Source: Bradyrhizobium sp.
GTDB lineage: Bacteria > Pseudomonadota > Alphaproteobacteria > Rhizobiales > Xanthobacteraceae
Direction of reading: 5' to 3'
DNA: 5,931 nt
Assembly: GCA_028290165.1 (NCBI GenBank)
Contig: JAQGKJ010000095.1
Location: 1-5,931 of the forward strand
This document shows positions 1-5,411 of this stretch, piece after piece. The notes beneath the pieces were generated by a model that saw only the letters and a program-made list of their open reading frames with translations, ran no database searches and had not been told where the DNA came from. Position numbers and translations under genes: made by a program. Within the stretch, counting starts at the first letter, position 1, and every line of letters begins with the position of its first letter.

Positions 1-50
1 TCAGCCGCCGCCCCATCCGATAGCCGTTCCGTTCTCGCCAGGCTGGTCAT
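1..50 (-). CDS. Possible divergent gene, first 16 codons only, product unknown
   Basis: Reading leftwards from an ATG at 50-48, the frame is open to the window edge and encodes MTSLARTERLSDGAAA. This is too little to name a family. A GGAG lies at 65-62 on the minus strand, 11 bases before the ATG, which is a little far but usable. A TATAGT on the minus strand (103-98) could be its -10 box. The main support is context: LysR-type regulators are very often divergent from a target gene, and a LysR-type palindrome lies between the two starts. The alternative is that the plus strand (open in frame 1 from the edge to a TAG at 91-93) carries the tail of an upstream gene. I prefer the divergent gene but hold it loosely. 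Confidence 0.33.
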   Translation of the reverse strand, partial: MTSLARTERLSDGAAA

Positions 51-97
51 GACAAATGCCGCTCCAATTTGCTCGACAGGAAAAGGCGCATAGAGCT

Positions 98-128
98 ACT
101 ATAATGTCTAATCGTTGTTTTTAATCAA
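98..128 (-). promoter_or_regulatory. Possible minus-strand promoter overlapping the LysR gene promoter
   Basis: On the minus strand TTGATT (128-123) and TATAGT (103-98) are separated by 19 bases. Both are imperfect sigma70-like boxes and the spacer is long. The -10 boxes of the two directions share bases 100-103, as is common in LysR-type divergent control regions. A start near position 91 would give a leader of about 40 bases for the possible divergent gene. The palindrome at 130-152 would then be centred about 50 bases upstream of that start, in the range where LysR-type activators bind. This is inference from spacing only. Confidence 0.25.
100..105 (+). promoter_or_regulatory. Perfect TATAAT -10 box for the LysR regulator gene
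   Basis: An exact TATAAT lies 64 bases before the regulator ATG, in a locally AT-rich stretch of an otherwise GC-rich window. A clean -35 is not visible. TCGACA at 73-78 resembles TTGACA but would need a 21-base spacer. The -10 call is therefore fair and the full promoter uncertain. If it is the promoter, the downstream palindrome at 130-152 sits inside the 5' untranslated region, where regulator binding could block its own transcription. Confidence 0.4.
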
Positions 129-129
129 G

Positions 130-152
130 ATCGATAAAACAGATTTATCGAT
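130..152. promoter_or_regulatory. LysR-type operator: perfect 9-bp inverted repeat containing T-N11-A
   Basis: ATCGATAAA (130-138) and TTTATCGAT (144-152) are perfect inverted repeats around the 5-base spacer ACAGA. The T at 135 and the A at 147 are symmetric about the centre (141) and spaced exactly as in the T-N11-A motif bound by LysR-type regulators. The site ends 17 bases before the regulator ATG and lies in the divergent control region. The most likely binder is the adjacent LysR-type protein, giving autorepression and control of the divergent gene. The binder is inferred; the symmetry is directly visible. Confidence 0.6.
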
Positions 153-169
153 TTGCGGACTTTACGCGC

Positions 170-1087
170 ATGGCTGATTTCAAGGCAATCGAGACCTTCA
201 TGTGGTTGGTCACGCTCGGCAGCTTCCGCGGCGCGGCCCAAAAGCTCAACACCACCCAGCCGGCGATCTCGCAGCGGATCGCACAGCTCGAACGCGAGGT
301 CGGGGTCAGGCTCCTGCAGCGCGACCGGCGCATGGTGCTGCCGACGCCGAGCGGGCGGCAGATGATGGTCTATGCCGAGAAGCTGATCGGACTGCGCTCG
401 GAAATGCTGGCGGTGGTCGGCGACCGCTCGGCGATGCACGGGGTGCTGCGGCTCGGCGTCGCCGAAACCATCGTCCACACCTGGCTGTCGCAACTGGTCA
501 AGAGCGTCAATCACGCCTATCCTAATCTCTCGCTCGAAATCGAGGTCGATATCACCTCGAATTTGCGGACGCGGCTGTTGGCGCAGGAAATCGAGCTTGC
601 GTTCCTGCTCGGACCGTTGACGGCACCGACCGTCAGCAATCGGGTTTTGTGCGATTATCCCGTGGGTTTCCTCGCCAGCCCCTCGCTCGGCCTCGGCAAA
701 CGAAAACTGTCGGTTCACGATCTGGCGAAATTTCCGATCATCACCTTCCCGCGCAAGACACAGCCTTACGAAATCGTGCGCTCGCTGTTCAATCGCCCCG
801 GCCTGCCGCCGATGCGGCTGCATGCCAGCGCTTCGCTGGCGACCGTCATCCACATGGCGATCGAAGGCCTCGGCATCGCCGTGATCCCGACTGCAATCGT
901 CGAAAACGAAATGGCCGACGGACGGCTGCAATTGCTGTCGACCAACCTGCAAATACCGCCGCTGACGTTTTCAGCGAGCTGGCTGGCTTCCCCCGACACG
1001 GTTGCGATCGAGCGCGTGGCCGAGCTCGCCGCCAAGCTCGCGCATGGCAGCAGCGTTGTTGACGCGCCGCTGCAGGCGCGTCATTGA
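170..1087 (+). CDS. LysR-family transcriptional regulator
   Basis: This 305-residue protein has the normal length and two-domain plan of LysR-type regulators. The N-terminal winged helix-turn-helix covers about residues 1-62, with the recognisable stretch GSFRGAAQKLNTTQPAISQR (17-36) followed by LEREVGVRLLQRDRR. A linker helix covers roughly 63-88. The effector-binding periplasmic-binding-protein-like domain starts near GVLRLGVAETI (91-101) and includes the typical segment IEGLGIAVIP (231-240). It should act as a tetramer on DNA, with a small organic acid or amide as coinducer. The effector is not readable. The ATG at 170 is the only plausible start, since upstream in-frame codons reach a stop at 122 with no alternative; it has no clear Shine-Dalgarno sequence. 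The hydrolase gene follows 43 bases later on the same strand, and the palindrome at 130-152 is its likely operator. Family certain, targets inferred. Confidence 0.96.
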   Translation: MADFKAIETFMWLVTLGSFRGAAQKLNTTQPAISQRIAQLEREVGVRLLQRDRRMVLPTPSGRQMMVYAEKLIGLRSEMLAVVGDRSAMHGVLRLGVAETIVHTWLSQLVKSVNHAYPNLSLEIEVDITSNLRTRLLAQEIELAFLLGPLTAPTVSNRVLCDYPVGFLASPSLGLGKRKLSVHDLAKFPIITFPRKTQPYEIVRSLFNRPGLPPMRLHASASLATVIHMAIEGLGIAVIPTAIVENEMADGRLQLLSTNLQIPPLTFSASWLASPDTVAIERVAELAAKLAHGSSVVDAPLQARH

Positions 1088-1130
1088 AATGGTCGAGCTG
1101 CGCACAGCCTGATCTTTTCGGAACTAGCCC

Positions 1131-2381
1131 ATGACCAAAATCGCATCCAACCTCCAGATCGATTCCGCCCGCCTCTGGGATACGATTCACAAGACCGCGA
1201 AATTCGGCGCCACGGCAAAAGGTGGCGTGCGGCGGCTGACGCTGGGGCCTGAGGACAAGCAGGTGCGCGACTGGTTCCGCAAAGCGTGCGAAGCCGCGGG
1301 CCTCGAGGTCCACGTCGATACGCTGGGATCGATGTTCGCGCTTCGCAAGGGCCGCGACATGTCGAAGCCGCCGGTGGGCCTCGGTTCCCATCTCGATACC
1401 CAGCCGACCGGCGGCAAGTTCGACGGCGTGCTCGGCACGCTGGCGGCACTCGAAGTCGTCCGCACGCTCAACGATGCCGGGATCGAGACGGAAATGCCGA
1501 TCTGCATCGTCAACTGGACCAACGAGGAGGGTTCGCGCTTCGCACCTGCAATGATGGCCTCTGCCGCCTATGCCGGCCATTTCACCACCGACGATATTCT
1601 GGCGCGCAAGGACGCCGAAGGCGTCACCGTGGCCTCGGCGCTGGACAGTATCGGCTATCGCGGCGAGAAGCCGGTCGGCACCCAGAAATTTACGAACTTT
1701 GTCGAACTGCACATCGAGCAGGGTCCCATTCTTGAAGCCGAGGACAAGACCATCGGCGTGGTCGATTCCGGCCAGGGCGTGCTGTGGTATGACGGCAAGA
1801 TCACCGGCTTCGAAAGCCATGCTGGATCGACGCCGATGCCGCTGCGTCGTGACGCGCTGGCAACCTTGTCGGAGATCGTGCTGGCGATGGAGAGCATTGC
1901 CAAGAAGCACAGCCCGAACGCGGTCGGCACGGTTGGCGAGGCCGTCATTGCAAAACCCTCGCGCAACGTCATTCCCGGCGAAATAGCCTTTACCGTGGAT
2001 TGCCGCAGCGCCGATGGGGCGATCATGGACGCGCTCGACAGCGAGCTGCGCGCGGCGGCCGCCGAAATCGCAGCGCGGCGCAAGGTCGACGTCACGCTCG
2101 ATCTGGTCTGGCGCAAGCCGCCGACCCATTTCGACGCCAAACTGGTCGATGCGGTGGAGAATGCCGCGGAAGCGCTCGGCTATTCGTACCGGCGCATTAC
2201 CTCAGGCGCCGGCCACGATGCCTGCAATCTCAATACCATCATGCCGGCGGCGATGGTGTTCGTGCCCTGCAAGGATGGCGTCAGCCACAACGAGCTTGAG
2301 GACGCGACTCAGGCCGATTGCACGGCGGGCGCCAACGTTCTCATGCATACCGTGCTGGCGCTCGCGGGCGTCGCTTCCTAA
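1131..2381 (+). CDS. M20-family zinc-dependent hydrolase (N-carbamoyl-L-amino-acid hydrolase / beta-ureidopropionase / allantoate amidohydrolase group)
   Basis: The protein has 416 residues, the usual size for this group of binuclear metal amidases, which cleave N-carbamoyl amino acids or ureido acids. Expected metal ligands are visible: H87 in GSHLDT, D98 in GGKFDGVLG, the Glu pair E132-E133 in NWTNEEGSRF (one catalytic base, one ligand), H194 in ELHIEQGP and H386 in GVSHNE. The small lid/dimer domain (about 215-330) carries H230 in ESHAGSTPM, N279 in SRNVIPG and R292 in DCRSAD, at places used in this family to hold the substrate carboxylate. The closing motif SGAGHDA is at 358-364. There is no signal peptide, so it is cytoplasmic. 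A weak GGAA (1120-1123) precedes the ATG. It likely shares a transcript with the dehydrogenase 17 bases downstream. The exact substrate (N-carbamoyl amino acid, ureidopropionate, allantoate/ureidoglycolate or another amide) cannot be settled. Confidence 0.93.
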   Translation: MTKIASNLQIDSARLWDTIHKTAKFGATAKGGVRRLTLGPEDKQVRDWFRKACEAAGLEVHVDTLGSMFALRKGRDMSKPPVGLGSHLDTQPTGGKFDGVLGTLAALEVVRTLNDAGIETEMPICIVNWTNEEGSRFAPAMMASAAYAGHFTTDDILARKDAEGVTVASALDSIGYRGEKPVGTQKFTNFVELHIEQGPILEAEDKTIGVVDSGQGVLWYDGKITGFESHAGSTPMPLRRDALATLSEIVLAMESIAKKHSPNAVGTVGEAVIAKPSRNVIPGEIAFTVDCRSADGAIMDALDSELRAAAAEIAARRKVDVTLDLVWRKPPTHFDAKLVDAVENAAEALGYSYRRITSGAGHDACNLNTIMPAAMVFVPCKDGVSHNELEDATQADCTAGANVLMHTVLALAGVAS

Positions 2382-2386
2382 CACTC

Positions 2387-2392
2387 AAGGAG
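2387..2392 (+). promoter_or_regulatory. Ribosome binding site that sets the GTG start of the hydroxyacid dehydrogenase
   Basis: AAGGAG lies just after the hydrolase stop (2379-2381) and six bases before a GTG at 2399. It decides the start. The reading frame is open further upstream from an ATG at 2318, but that start would overlap the hydrolase gene by 64 bases and add a 27-residue arginine-rich extension that is a shadow of the hydrolase 3' end. Confidence 0.8.
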
Positions 2393-2398
2393 ATTTCT

Positions 2399-3313
2399 GT
2401 GCGCGGAGCTTTTGTCGATGCCAACGGATCGCTGGCGGATATTTTCGAGCGGCAGAACAAGACAGGTGATCCGCCGGTGCGCATCAACCGCGATGCCGAC
2501 ATCACACCTAGCCAGATGCCCGCTTTGCTGGATGGCGCCGAGATCGTCGTTATCGACCACACCCCGTTGCCGACGGATGTCGCGCGGCGCTGCACCGGCC
2601 TGAGGCACGTCGTGTTTCTCGGCACCGGCGCCCGCAGCTACATGAATCCTGAGGAACTCGCCGGGCTCGGTATCGAAGTTCACCTGATAAAGGGCTATGG
2701 CGACACGGCGGTAGCCGAATGCGCGATCGCGCTGATGTGGGCCGCCGCGCGCGGCATTGCGCAAATGGACCGCGAGATGCGCGCCGGCAACTGGCTGCGC
2801 GAGGACGGCATGCAGCTGAGCGGCAAGACGCTCGGCCTGATCGGTTTTGGCGGCATCGCCGCGGAAGTCGCGCGCATTGCGCTCGGCAGCGGCATGCGCG
2901 TCATCGCCTGGAACCGGTCGCCCAAAAGTTTTGCCGGCGTCGAATTCACGGATCTCGATGCACTGCTGGCGCAGAGCCAAATCGTCTCGCTGCATCTGTT
3001 ATTGAACGACGAAACCCGCGGTTTTCTCTCGGCAAAACGCATCGCGGCGATGCGGCCCGGCGTGATCCTGGTCAACACCGCGCGCGGAGCGATGGTGGAC
3101 GAGGCCGCGATGATCGAGGCGTTGAAATCGGGCCACATAAGGCATGCCGGTCTCGACGTTTTTAATATCGAGCCGCTGCCTGCGAATCACCCGCTGACGA
3201 AACTGCCCAACGTGACACTGTCAGCGCATTCGGCGTTCCGCACGCCGGAAGCGAGCGAGAATCTGATGGCCGCGGCGTGGGAGCATTGCCGGAGGATTGT
3301 GAAGGGGAAGTAA
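2399..3313 (+). CDS. D-isomer-specific 2-hydroxyacid dehydrogenase, NAD(P)-binding
   Basis: From the GTG start the protein has 304 residues, typical for the D-2-hydroxyacid dehydrogenases (glyoxylate/hydroxypyruvate reductase and phosphoglycerate dehydrogenase relatives), which interconvert 2-oxoacids and D-2-hydroxyacids. The catalytic triad is intact: R229 in VNTARGAMVDE, E258 in LDVFNIEPLP and H277 in SAHSAFRTPE. The Rossmann loop LIGFGGIAAEVA (147-158) reads GxGxxA, where the third position is more often Gly. After the second strand comes WNRSP (171-175). An Arg/Ser here, as in GhrA-type glyoxylate reductases, suggests NADP(H) rather than NAD(H), although this is inference. The substrate-binding loop VVFLGTGARSYMN (71-83) is family-like but does not identify the acid. 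It starts 17 bases after the hydrolase stop with its own strong AAGGAG, so both are probably in one operon. No signal peptide; cytoplasmic. Confidence 0.93.
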   Translation: MRGAFVDANGSLADIFERQNKTGDPPVRINRDADITPSQMPALLDGAEIVVIDHTPLPTDVARRCTGLRHVVFLGTGARSYMNPEELAGLGIEVHLIKGYGDTAVAECAIALMWAAARGIAQMDREMRAGNWLREDGMQLSGKTLGLIGFGGIAAEVARIALGSGMRVIAWNRSPKSFAGVEFTDLDALLAQSQIVSLHLLLNDETRGFLSAKRIAAMRPGVILVNTARGAMVDEAAMIEALKSGHIRHAGLDVFNIEPLPANHPLTKLPNVTLSAHSAFRTPEASENLMAAAWEHCRRIVKGK

Positions 3314-3323
3314 CACCGCTCTT

Positions 3324-3358
3324 TTCTTCCCTTCTCCCCTTGTGGGAGAAGGGAAGAA
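3324..3358. repeat. Rhizobial-type palindromic repeat, possible bidirectional terminator
   Basis: A perfect 15-bp inverted repeat (TTCTTCCCTTCTCCC at 3324-3338, its complement at 3344-3358) encloses the 5-base loop CTTGT. It fills most of the 51-base gap between two convergent genes, starting 11 bases after one stop and ending 6 bases before the other. The core CTTCTCCC-CTTGT-GGGAGAAG resembles short dispersed palindromes that I recall as frequent in intergenic regions of Bradyrhizobium and relatives. Neither strand has a T-run after the stem, so it is not a classical intrinsic terminator, but a stem this long could still block readthrough or protect both mRNA 3' ends. Confidence 0.75.
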
Positions 3359-3364
3359 CACGCC

Positions 3365-4444
3365 CTACTCCACCATCTCGGCTACCGCCTTGCCGCACGC
3401 GGTGGTGTCGGCATTGCCGCCGAGATCCCGGGTGCGCAGCGTGCGTTCGCCGAGCGTACGCTCGATCGCGGCGACGATCGAGGCCGCCGCCTGTTTCTCG
3501 CCGAGATGCTCGAGCATCATTGCACCCGACCAGATCATGCCGATCGGGTTGGCAATGCCCTGCCCCGCGATATCAGGCGCGGAGCCGTGCACCGGCTCGA
3601 ACACCGATGGGAAATTCCCTTCCGGGTTGATATTGCCCGATGGCGCGATGCCGATGGTGCCGGTACAGGCAGGTCCCAGATCCGAGAGGATATCCCCGAA
3701 CAGGTTCGAACCGACCACGACGTCGAACCAATCCGGATGCAGCACAAAATTCGCGGTGAGGATGTCGATGTGGTACTTGTCCCACTTAACCTTGGGATAG
3801 TTTTTCGCCATCGCCTCGACGCGTTCGTCCCAATACGGCATCGTAATCGAAATGCCATTGGATTTCGTCGCCGATGTCAGATGCTTCTTCGGCCGCGACT
3901 GCGCGAGGTCAAACGCGAATTTCAGAATGCGATCGACGCCGATCCGGGTCATCACCGTCTGCTGCGTGACGAATTCGCGCTCGGTATCCGGGAACATCCG
4001 CCCGCCGACGGACGAATATTCGCCCTCGGTATTTTCGCGCACCACCCAGAAATCGATATCGCCGGGCTTGCGGTTCGCCAGCGGCGACGGCACGCCGGGC
4101 ATCAGCCGCACTGGGCGAAGATTGACGTACTGGTCGAATTCCCGGCGGAATTTGATCAGCGAACCCCACAACGAAATGTGATCGGGGATTTTCGCGGGCC
4201 AGCCGACCGCGCCGAAATAAATCGCGTCGTGCTTGCCGATCTTGGTCTTCCAGTCCTCCGGCATCATTTCGCCGTGCTTTTCGTAGTACTCCCAGGACGC
4301 GAAATCGAAATGATCGAAATGCACGCTGACGCCGTGCTTTTTCGCGGCCGTCTCCAGCACCCGCAAACCCTCCGGCACCACTTCCTTGCCGATGCCGTCA
4401 CCGGGAATGACCGCGATCCGATATTGCTTTTTTTCGTTGCTCAT
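3365..4444 (-). CDS. Tartrate dehydrogenase/decarboxylase or D-malate dehydrogenase (isocitrate/isopropylmalate dehydrogenase family)
   Basis: This 359-residue protein is a metal- and NAD-dependent beta-decarboxylating dehydrogenase acting on tartrate, D-malate or a similar 2-hydroxy-dicarboxylate. Visible motifs are IPGDGIGKEV (13-22), three substrate-binding Arg (R100 in KFRREFDQY, R110 in NLRPVRL, R136 in VVRENTEGEYS), Y143, the catalytic K194 in SATKSNG, and metal-binding D227, D251 and D255 (GDILSDLGP). The NAD loop is EPVHGSAPDIAGQGIANP (283-300). The segments AVGWPAKIPDHISLWGSL (79-96) and RLMPGVPSPLA separate it from isopropylmalate dehydrogenase and point to the tartrate/D-malate subgroup (TtuC/DmlA-like). 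The start at 4444 is chosen because AAGGAA lies seven bases upstream and the protein then opens with MSNEKKQYRIAVIPGDG; an upstream ATG at 4519 would add an unconvincing 25-residue Gly/Ser/Pro extension. It converges on the hydroxyacid dehydrogenase and diverges from the SDR gene. The choice between tartrate and D-malate is not decidable here. Confidence 0.93.
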   Translation of the reverse strand: MSNEKKQYRIAVIPGDGIGKEVVPEGLRVLETAAKKHGVSVHFDHFDFASWEYYEKHGEMMPEDWKTKIGKHDAIYFGAVGWPAKIPDHISLWGSLIKFRREFDQYVNLRPVRLMPGVPSPLANRKPGDIDFWVVRENTEGEYSSVGGRMFPDTEREFVTQQTVMTRIGVDRILKFAFDLAQSRPKKHLTSATKSNGISITMPYWDERVEAMAKNYPKVKWDKYHIDILTANFVLHPDWFDVVVGSNLFGDILSDLGPACTGTIGIAPSGNINPEGNFPSVFEPVHGSAPDIAGQGIANPIGMIWSGAMMLEHLGEKQAAASIVAAIERTLGERTLRTRDLGGNADTTACGKAVAEMVE

Positions 4445-4451
4445 CGAGAGA

Positions 4452-4457
4452 TTCCTT
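4452..4457 (-). promoter_or_regulatory. Ribosome binding site for the tartrate/D-malate dehydrogenase gene
   Basis: On the minus strand AAGGAA occupies 4457-4452, with seven bases to the ATG at 4444-4442. It decides between this start and the longer frame opening at 4519, which has no comparable site. Confidence 0.7.
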
Positions 4458-4497
4458 GATGGTCTTGCGCTGCCGCCTATGCCGCTTGTTCCCGGAG

Positions 4498-4542
4498 ATT
4501 GCAATGGACCAAAGTTCATCCGGGTGCAACGGTGCAGTGCAA
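4498..4542. repeat. Cluster of GTGCA direct repeats and an ATTGCAAT palindrome upstream of the tartrate/D-malate dehydrogenase gene
   Basis: Three copies of GTGCA start at 4524, 4532 and 4537; the first and third are GTGCAA. An 8-bp palindrome ATTGCAAT occupies 4498-4505. A 6-bp inverted pair, CCCGGA (4491-4496) and TCCGGG (4519-4524), brackets that palindrome. All lie 50-100 bases upstream of the minus-strand start at 4444, where an operator or activator site would be expected. No convincing sigma70 -35/-10 pair is visible for that gene. The elements are short and could be chance. Confidence 0.25.
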
Positions 4543-4574
4543 TGTTGACCGCCTCCGCGGCCGCGGCTTAACAA

Positions 4575-4604
4575 TTGACACTCCCGCAAGGAGTTCGATC
4601 GAAC
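4575..4604 (+). promoter_or_regulatory. Possible promoter/operator of the SDR-MmgE/PrpD unit: TTGACA followed by a 12-bp palindrome
   Basis: A perfect TTGACA (4575-4580) lies 49 bases before the SDR start. No good -10 follows at the normal spacing; instead a perfect 12-bp palindrome GTTCGATCGAAC (4593-4604) covers where the -10 would lie. An AAGGAG at 4588-4593 abuts the palindrome but has no start codon at a useful distance, so I do not count it as a ribosome site. The arrangement would fit a repressor overlapping a weak promoter. The palindrome is certain; its role is inferred. Confidence 0.35.
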
Positions 4605-4629
4605 GTCACCCCATCAAGAGAGAAAACCC

Positions 4630-5406
4630 ATGGATCTGCATTTGCGCGGCAAGCGCGTCCTGATCACGGGCGCATCGAAGGGCATCGGCGCGGCCGCAGC
4701 CGAAGCTTTCGCCGAGGAAGGCTGCCATCTCCGGTTAGCGGCCCGCAGCGGCGATCAATTGAAGGCGCTCGCCGAGCGGCTGCGCTCGGCGCATCAAATC
4801 GACGCCACGGCTCACGTCGTTGACCTGCGCAAACCGGAGGATCTGGCGCGGCTCGCCAAGGAGGCCTCCGATGTCGACATCCTCGTCAACAATGCCGGCG
4901 ATATTCCGGGCGGCTCGATCGACAAGATCGACGACGAGATCTGGCGTCACGCCTGGAATTTGAAGGTGTTCGGCTACATCAACCTGACGCGCGCGATCTA
5001 TGCGCAGATGAAGGCGCGCGGGCATGGCGTGATCGTCAACGACATCGGCGCCGCCGGCGAAAAGTTCGACGCCAATTACATCTGCGGCAGCGCCGGCAAC
5101 GCGGCGCTGATGGCCTTCACCCGCGCGCTCGGCGGCAAGAGCCTCGCCGACAACATCCGCGTGGTCGGCATCAATCCCGGCCCGGTCGGCACCGACCGCC
5201 ACGTCACGCTCCTGAAGACACGTGCCAAACACCAGTTCGGCGATGAGAACCGCTATAAGGAATTCCAGAAAGGGCTGCCGCTCGGCCGCCCCGCGCACGC
5301 GCGGGAAATCGGCGACCTGATGGCCTTCCTTGCCTCCGACCGCTCCGGTTATACCTCGGGGGTGATCTTCACAGTCGATGGCGGGATCAGCGCGGGTTGG
5401 GGATAG
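4630..5406 (+). CDS. SDR-fold (short-chain dehydrogenase/reductase-like) protein lacking the Ser-Tyr-Lys active site
   Basis: The protein has 258 residues, the classical SDR length. The cofactor half is intact: TGASKGIG (13-20), the acidic residue of VVDLRKP (D65) and NNAG (87-90). The structural Asn (N110 in HAWNLKVFGY) and the post-active-site NPGPVGTDR (182-190) are present, as is the C-terminal SGYTSGVIFTVDGGIS (239-254). The catalytic residues are not. Aligning VIVNDIGAAGE with the usual VNISS segment puts G140 at the Ser position, and aligning GNAALMAFTRALGG with the usual KAAL-x-x-x-TRAL puts G153 and N157 at the Tyr and Lys positions. I recall a set of annotated short-chain dehydrogenases sharing this YICGSAGNAAL segment, so it is probably a subfamily trait rather than damage. 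Substrate unknown. The ribosome site is weak (AGAGAG, 4617-4622). The MmgE/PrpD gene starts five bases after its stop, so the two are probably co-transcribed. Confidence 0.93.
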   Translation: MDLHLRGKRVLITGASKGIGAAAAEAFAEEGCHLRLAARSGDQLKALAERLRSAHQIDATAHVVDLRKPEDLARLAKEASDVDILVNNAGDIPGGSIDKIDDEIWRHAWNLKVFGYINLTRAIYAQMKARGHGVIVNDIGAAGEKFDANYICGSAGNAALMAFTRALGGKSLADNIRVVGINPGPVGTDRHVTLLKTRAKHQFGDENRYKEFQKGLPLGRPAHAREIGDLMAFLASDRSGYTSGVIFTVDGGISAGWG

Positions 5407-5411
5407 TTTCA

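Noticed and set aside
846..2129. Long minus-strand open frame of 427 codons
   Set aside because: It lies opposite the hydrolase and the LysR 3' end, is rich in Arg, His and Ala with no recognisable motif, and spans two well-supported genes. It is the usual antisense shadow of GC-rich DNA.
2318..2398. Upstream ATG start for the hydroxyacid dehydrogenase
   Set aside because: It would overlap the hydrolase by 64 bases and add a 27-residue basic extension, while a perfect AAGGAG stands six bases before the GTG at 2399.
3314..3364. Classical rho-independent terminator between the convergent genes
   Set aside because: The stem is strong, but no T-run follows it on either strand, so it is reported as a repeat with possible terminator function.
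3506..4459. Plus-strand open frame of 317 codons opposite the tartrate/D-malate dehydrogenase
   Set aside because: The minus strand encodes a complete enzyme with all active-site residues. The plus-strand translation has Arg/His-rich shadow composition and no motif.
4445..4519. N-terminal extension of the tartrate/D-malate dehydrogenase from an ATG at 4519
   Set aside because: The added 25 residues are not family-like and the start at 4444 has an AAGGAA at good distance. The segment also contains the putative regulatory repeats.
4575..4823. 82-codon plus-strand frame opening at TTG 4575 with AAGGAG nearby
   Set aside because: It runs out of frame through the SDR start, is Arg-rich, and the AAGGAG lies downstream of the TTG, not upstream.
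4630..5406. SDR gene as a decaying pseudogene because catalytic residues are missing
   Set aside because: The frame is full length with intact cofactor and C-terminal motifs and normal codon use, and the unusual segment resembles one I recall in other annotated proteins, so it is more likely a real subfamily.
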